A DNA stretch of 9,742 bases. Origin: Nocardioidaceae bacterium (GTDB taxonomy: Bacteria > Actinomycetota > Actinomycetes > Propionibacteriales > Nocardioidaceae). The translations under genes and the position numbers were made by a program. This document shows, one piece after another, positions 6,877-9,742 of the stretch; position 1 is the first letter of the stretch; every line of letters begins with the position of its first letter. The notes beneath the pieces are model-generated. The model was given only the letters and a program-made list of their open reading frames with translations. It searched no databases and was not told the origin of the DNA. Location: contig JACCZJ010000202.1 in the NCBI GenBank assembly GCA_013696065.1, forward strand, positions 1 to 9,742, written 5' to 3'.

Positions 6877-9742
6877 TCACCGGGCGTTGAAGTACTTCGC
6901 TTCGGGGTGGTGCACGACGAGCGCGTCGGTGGACTGCTCCGGATGGAGTTGCAGTTCCTCGCTCAGGTGTACGCCGATCCGCTCCGGCTTGAGCAGGTCG
7001 ATCAGCTGGACCCTGTGTTCCAGGTCGGGGCAGGCCGGATAGCCGAACGAGTAGCGCGAACCGCGGTAGCCCTGCCGGAAGACCTCGCCCATGTCATCGG
7101 AGTCGTCACCGGCAAAGCCCAGCTCGCTGCGAACGCGCGCGTGCCAGTACTCCGCCAGCGCCTCGGTCAACTGCACCGACAACCCGTGCAGCTCGAGATA
7201 GTCGCGGTAGGCGTTCTTGGCGAACAGGTCACCAGTGACCTCGCTGACCCGCTCGCCCATCGTGACGAGATGGAAGGCGATGACGTCGAGCTCACCGGAT
7301 TCCTTGGGCCGGAAGAAGTCGGCGAGGCACAGAAACCTGTCGCGCTGCTGGCGCGGGAAGGTGAAACGCGCGACCTCGTCGGAACGTCGCTCCGCATCGA
7401 GCACCACGAGGTCGTCGCCGTCGCTATAGCAGGGCCAGTAGCCGTAGATAACAGCCGGCTCCATGATCGCCTCAGTCTGGATCCGGTTCATCCAAGTGCG
7501 CAGTCGCGGCCGCCCCTCGGTCTCGACCAGCTCCTCGTAGGACGGACCATCCCCACGCGAGGACTTGAGCCCCCACTGACCCATGAACGTCGCGCGTTCG
7601 TCGAGGTATGACGCGAAGTTCGCCAGCGGCATACCTTTGACGATCCGGTCACCCCAGAATGGCGGTGTGGGCACCGGGTTGGTCAACGAGACGTCAGAGC
7701 GGGCTGGCACGATGACCGGCTCGGCGCCGGGACTCCTGGCCACCGGTCCCTTGACACGTCGGTCACGCAGCATGGGCAGCTGTGCACCCGGGTCGCCTCT
7801 CTTGACCGCCATCACCGCGTCCATCAGGCGCAGACCCTCGAAGGCGTCGCGGGCATACCGGACCTGGCCGTCAAAAAGCTGAGCCAGGTCCTGCTCGACA
7901 TACGCCCGGGTCAGGGCGGCACCGCCCAGCATCACCGGCCACCGCTCGGCCATGCCACGTGAGTTGAGCTCCTCGAGGTTCTCCTTCATGACCACGGTGC
8001 TCTTGACAAGCAGTCCCGACATCCCGATCACATCGGCGTCGTGCTCGTCGGCCGCGTCGAGGATCGCACTCACCGGCTGCTTGATGCCGAGGTTGACCAC
8101 GGTGTAGCCGTTGTTGGACAAGATGATGTCGACCAGATTCTTGCCGATGTCGTGCACGTCGCCCTTCACCGTGGCGAGCACGATCGTGCCCTTGCCGCGG
8201 TCGTCGGTCTTTTCCATGTGTGGTTCGAGGTAGGCGACGGCGTTCTTCATGACCTCGGCCGACTGCAACACGAAAGGCAGCTGCATCTCGCCCGACCCGA
8301 AAAGGTCCCCCACAACCTTCATGCCCGTGAGCAGGTCGTCGTTGATGATGTCGAGGGCTTTGCGGTCGCCGAGGGCCTCGTCGAGATCGGGCTCGAGTCC
8401 CTGCTTCTCCCCGTCTATGATCCGCCGCTGCAGCCGCTCAGGCAGGGGCAGCGCGGCCAGCTCGGCCGCACGGGTCTCCTTAGTGTCGGTCGTGGTGACG
8501 CCAGCGAAGACCTCGAGGAGCTTTTGCAGCGGATCGTAGTCTTCTGTGCGCCGGTCGTAGACGAGATCGAGCGCAACCTGTCGCTGCTCGTCGGGAATCC
8601 GCGAGAGCGGCCAGATCTTGGCGGCATGCACGATGGCAGAGTCGAGACCGGCTTTGACGCACTCGTGTAAGAACACCGAGTTGAGCACGACGCGGGCAGC
8701 CGGGTTGAGCCCGAACGAGATGTTGGAGACGCCCAGAGTGGTCTGCACGTCCGGATAACGGCGCTTGACCTCGCGGATCGCGTTGATCGTCTCGAGCCCG
8801 TCGCGCCGGGTCTCCTCTTGACCGGTGGCAATGGGGAAGGTGAGGCAGTCCACGATGATGTCGCTCGTGTGCATGCCCCAGGTCTGCGTGAGGTCGTCGA
8901 TCAGTCGCGTGGCCACCGCGACCTTCCAGTCCGCGGTGCGGGCTTGGCCCTCCTCGTCGATGGTGAGCGCGACCACCGCGGCTCCGTGCTCTTTGACGAT
9001 GGGCATGATGCGAGCAAACCTCGAACCCGGCCCGTTGCCATCCTCGTAGTTCACCGAGTTGACGACGCAGCGTCCGGCGAGTGCTTCGAGACCCGCCGCC
9101 ACGACCTCAGGCTCCGTCGAGTCGAGCATGATCGGCAGCGTCGACGCGGTGGCGAGGCGGGCTGCGGCGGTGCGCATGTCGACCACACCGTCACGGCCGA
9201 CGTAGTCGATGCACAAGTCGAGCAGATGCGCCCCGTCCCTGATCTGTGCCCGGGCGATCTGGACGCAGTCGTCCCACTTGGCGGCCAACATGGCATCGCG
9301 GAATGCCCTGCTACCGTTGGCATTGGTCCGCTCGCCGATCGACAGGTACGACGTGTCCTGCCGAAACGGCACCTGTTGATAGAGGGATGAAGCGCCCGCC
9401 TCGCGGCGCGGCTCACGGGGTGCCAGCGCGCGTCCCCGGACTCGGTCCACCACGTGACGGATGTGCTCAGGCGTCGTACCACAACAACCCCCGACGAGCG
9501 CGAGACCGAACTCGCGGGTGAACGTGTCATGCGCATCGGCCAGCTCGCGTGGCGTCAGGGGATAGTAGGCGCCGTCAGACGTGAGCTGGGGCAGGCCCGC
9601 GTTCGGCATACAGGCGACGGCGAGACCAGCCGTCCGTGACAGGTAGCGCAGGTGTTCGCTCATCTCAGCCGGGCCAGTTGCACAGTTGAGGCCGATCAGG
9701 TCGATGCCCAATGGCTCGAGCGCGGTCAGCGCGGCACCGATC
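6877..9742 (-). CDS. metH: cobalamin-dependent methionine synthase MetH, C-terminal 954 residues (start outside window)
   Basis: The enzyme transfers methyl from 5-methyltetrahydrofolate to homocysteine through cobalamin, in the cytoplasm. The frame stays open to the window edge; codons before the TTG at 9711 still fit the protein, so that TTG is not the start and roughly 200 N-terminal residues are missing. Numbered from that TTG: zinc ligands C10 (in GLNCATGP) and C76-C77 (GGCCGTT) end the homocysteine domain; the folate (pterin) domain is about 120-375 with GERTN at 126-130; the cobalamin cap is about 420-505; the cobalamin domain is about 506-640 with D518-x-H520-x2-G523 (H520 the lower axial ligand), S565 and S571 as in MSGLLVKS, and GG at 596-597; the reactivation (AdoMet-binding) domain is about 690-944 with RYSFGYPACPD near 886-896. 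All modules are present, so the enzyme should be functional and self-reactivating with a flavodoxin-type partner. The stop is 7 bases before the HAD gene. Regulation such as an upstream cobalamin or SAM riboswitch would be outside the window. Confidence 0.97.
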   Translation of the reverse strand, partial: IGAALTALEPLGIDLIGLNCATGPAEMSEHLRYLSRTAGLAVACMPNAGLPQLTSDGAYYPLTPRELADAHDTFTREFGLALVGGCCGTTPEHIRHVVDRVRGRALAPREPRREAGASSLYQQVPFRQDTSYLSIGERTNANGSRAFRDAMLAAKWDDCVQIARAQIRDGAHLLDLCIDYVGRDGVVDMRTAAARLATASTLPIMLDSTEPEVVAAGLEALAGRCVVNSVNYEDGNGPGSRFARIMPIVKEHGAAVVALTIDEEGQARTADWKVAVATRLIDDLTQTWGMHTSDIIVDCLTFPIATGQEETRRDGLETINAIREVKRRYPDVQTTLGVSNISFGLNPAARVVLNSVFLHECVKAGLDSAIVHAAKIWPLSRIPDEQRQVALDLVYDRRTEDYDPLQKLLEVFAGVTTTDTKETRAAELAALPLPERLQRRIIDGEKQGLEPDLDEALGDRKALDIINDDLLTGMKVVGDLFGSGEMQLPFVLQSAEVMKNAVAYLEPHMEKTDDRGKGTIVLATVKGDVHDIGKNLVDIILSNNGYTVVNLGIKQPVSAILDAADEHDADVIGMSGLLVKSTVVMKENLEELNSRGMAERWPVMLGGAALTRAYVEQDLAQLFDGQVRYARDAFEGLRLMDAVMAVKRGDPGAQLPMLRDRRVKGPVARSPGAEPVIVPARSDVSLTNPVPTPPFWGDRIVKGMPLANFASYLDERATFMGQWGLKSSRGDGPSYEELVETEGRPRLRTWMNRIQTEAIMEPAVIYGYWPCYSDGDDLVVLDAERRSDEVARFTFPRQQRDRFLCLADFFRPKESGELDVIAFHLVTMGERVSEVTGDLFAKNAYRDYLELHGLSVQLTEALAEYWHARVRSELGFAGDDSDDMGEVFRQGYRGSRYSFGYPACPDLEHRVQLIDLLKPERIGVHLSEELQLHPEQSTDALVVHHPEAKYFNAR

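Noticed and set aside
6694..7611. Plus-strand open frame (305 codons) across the HAD-metH junction
   Set aside because: Runs antisense to two conserved genes and through the junction between them; no recognisable protein features.
9709..9711. TTG as the start of MetH
   Set aside because: Codons upstream to the window edge remain open and fit the homocysteine-binding domain, and the preceding zinc-domain barrel is required, so the true start lies beyond the window.

Overview
The window comes from a high-GC bacterium, almost certainly an actinomycete (Actinomycetota). Nearly every third codon position is G or C, a cobalamin-dependent MetH of actinobacterial type is present, and a RecB-like nuclease with a C-terminal cysteine cluster lies nearby. 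The sequence alone does not fix the genus. No RNA genes, insertion sequences, CRISPR arrays, prophage or toxin-antitoxin genes are visible, and no gap between genes exceeds 121 bases.

Layout, left to right. Positions 1-255 (+) hold the last 84 codons of a RecB/PD-(D/E)XK family nuclease whose start is outside the window. After only 5 bases come five minus-strand genes, read from 6067 down to 261. Together they encode a complete peptide/nickel-type (Opp/Dpp) ABC importer: lipoprotein substrate-binding protein, two permeases, and two different ATPases. Further right on the same strand are a HAD-superfamily phosphatase (6189-6869) and the last 954 residues of methionine synthase MetH (6877 to the window end, start missing).

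How the genes work together. The importer is a textbook operon. Its junctions are a 44-base gap (binding protein to first permease), a 4-base ATGA overlap (permease to permease), a 2-base gap before a TTG start (second permease to first ATPase), and another ATGA overlap (ATPase to ATPase). The binding protein is predicted to be tethered to the outer face of the membrane and to hand substrate, probably short peptides, to the permease pair. The two ATPases power uptake. Both ATPases keep four cysteines in the C-terminal oligopeptide-transporter region, the pattern of the iron-sulfur cluster found in related transporters. MetH regenerates methionine from homocysteine, and the HAD gene starts 7 bases after it, so the two are likely co-transcribed. 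The importer probably has its own promoter in the 121-base gap, but transcription running through from metH is possible.

Nothing here is clearly a new system. The points most worth checking are the HAD gene coupled to metH, the paired cysteine clusters in the ATPases, the TTG start of the first ATPase, and the almost gapless convergent end between the importer and the nuclease.
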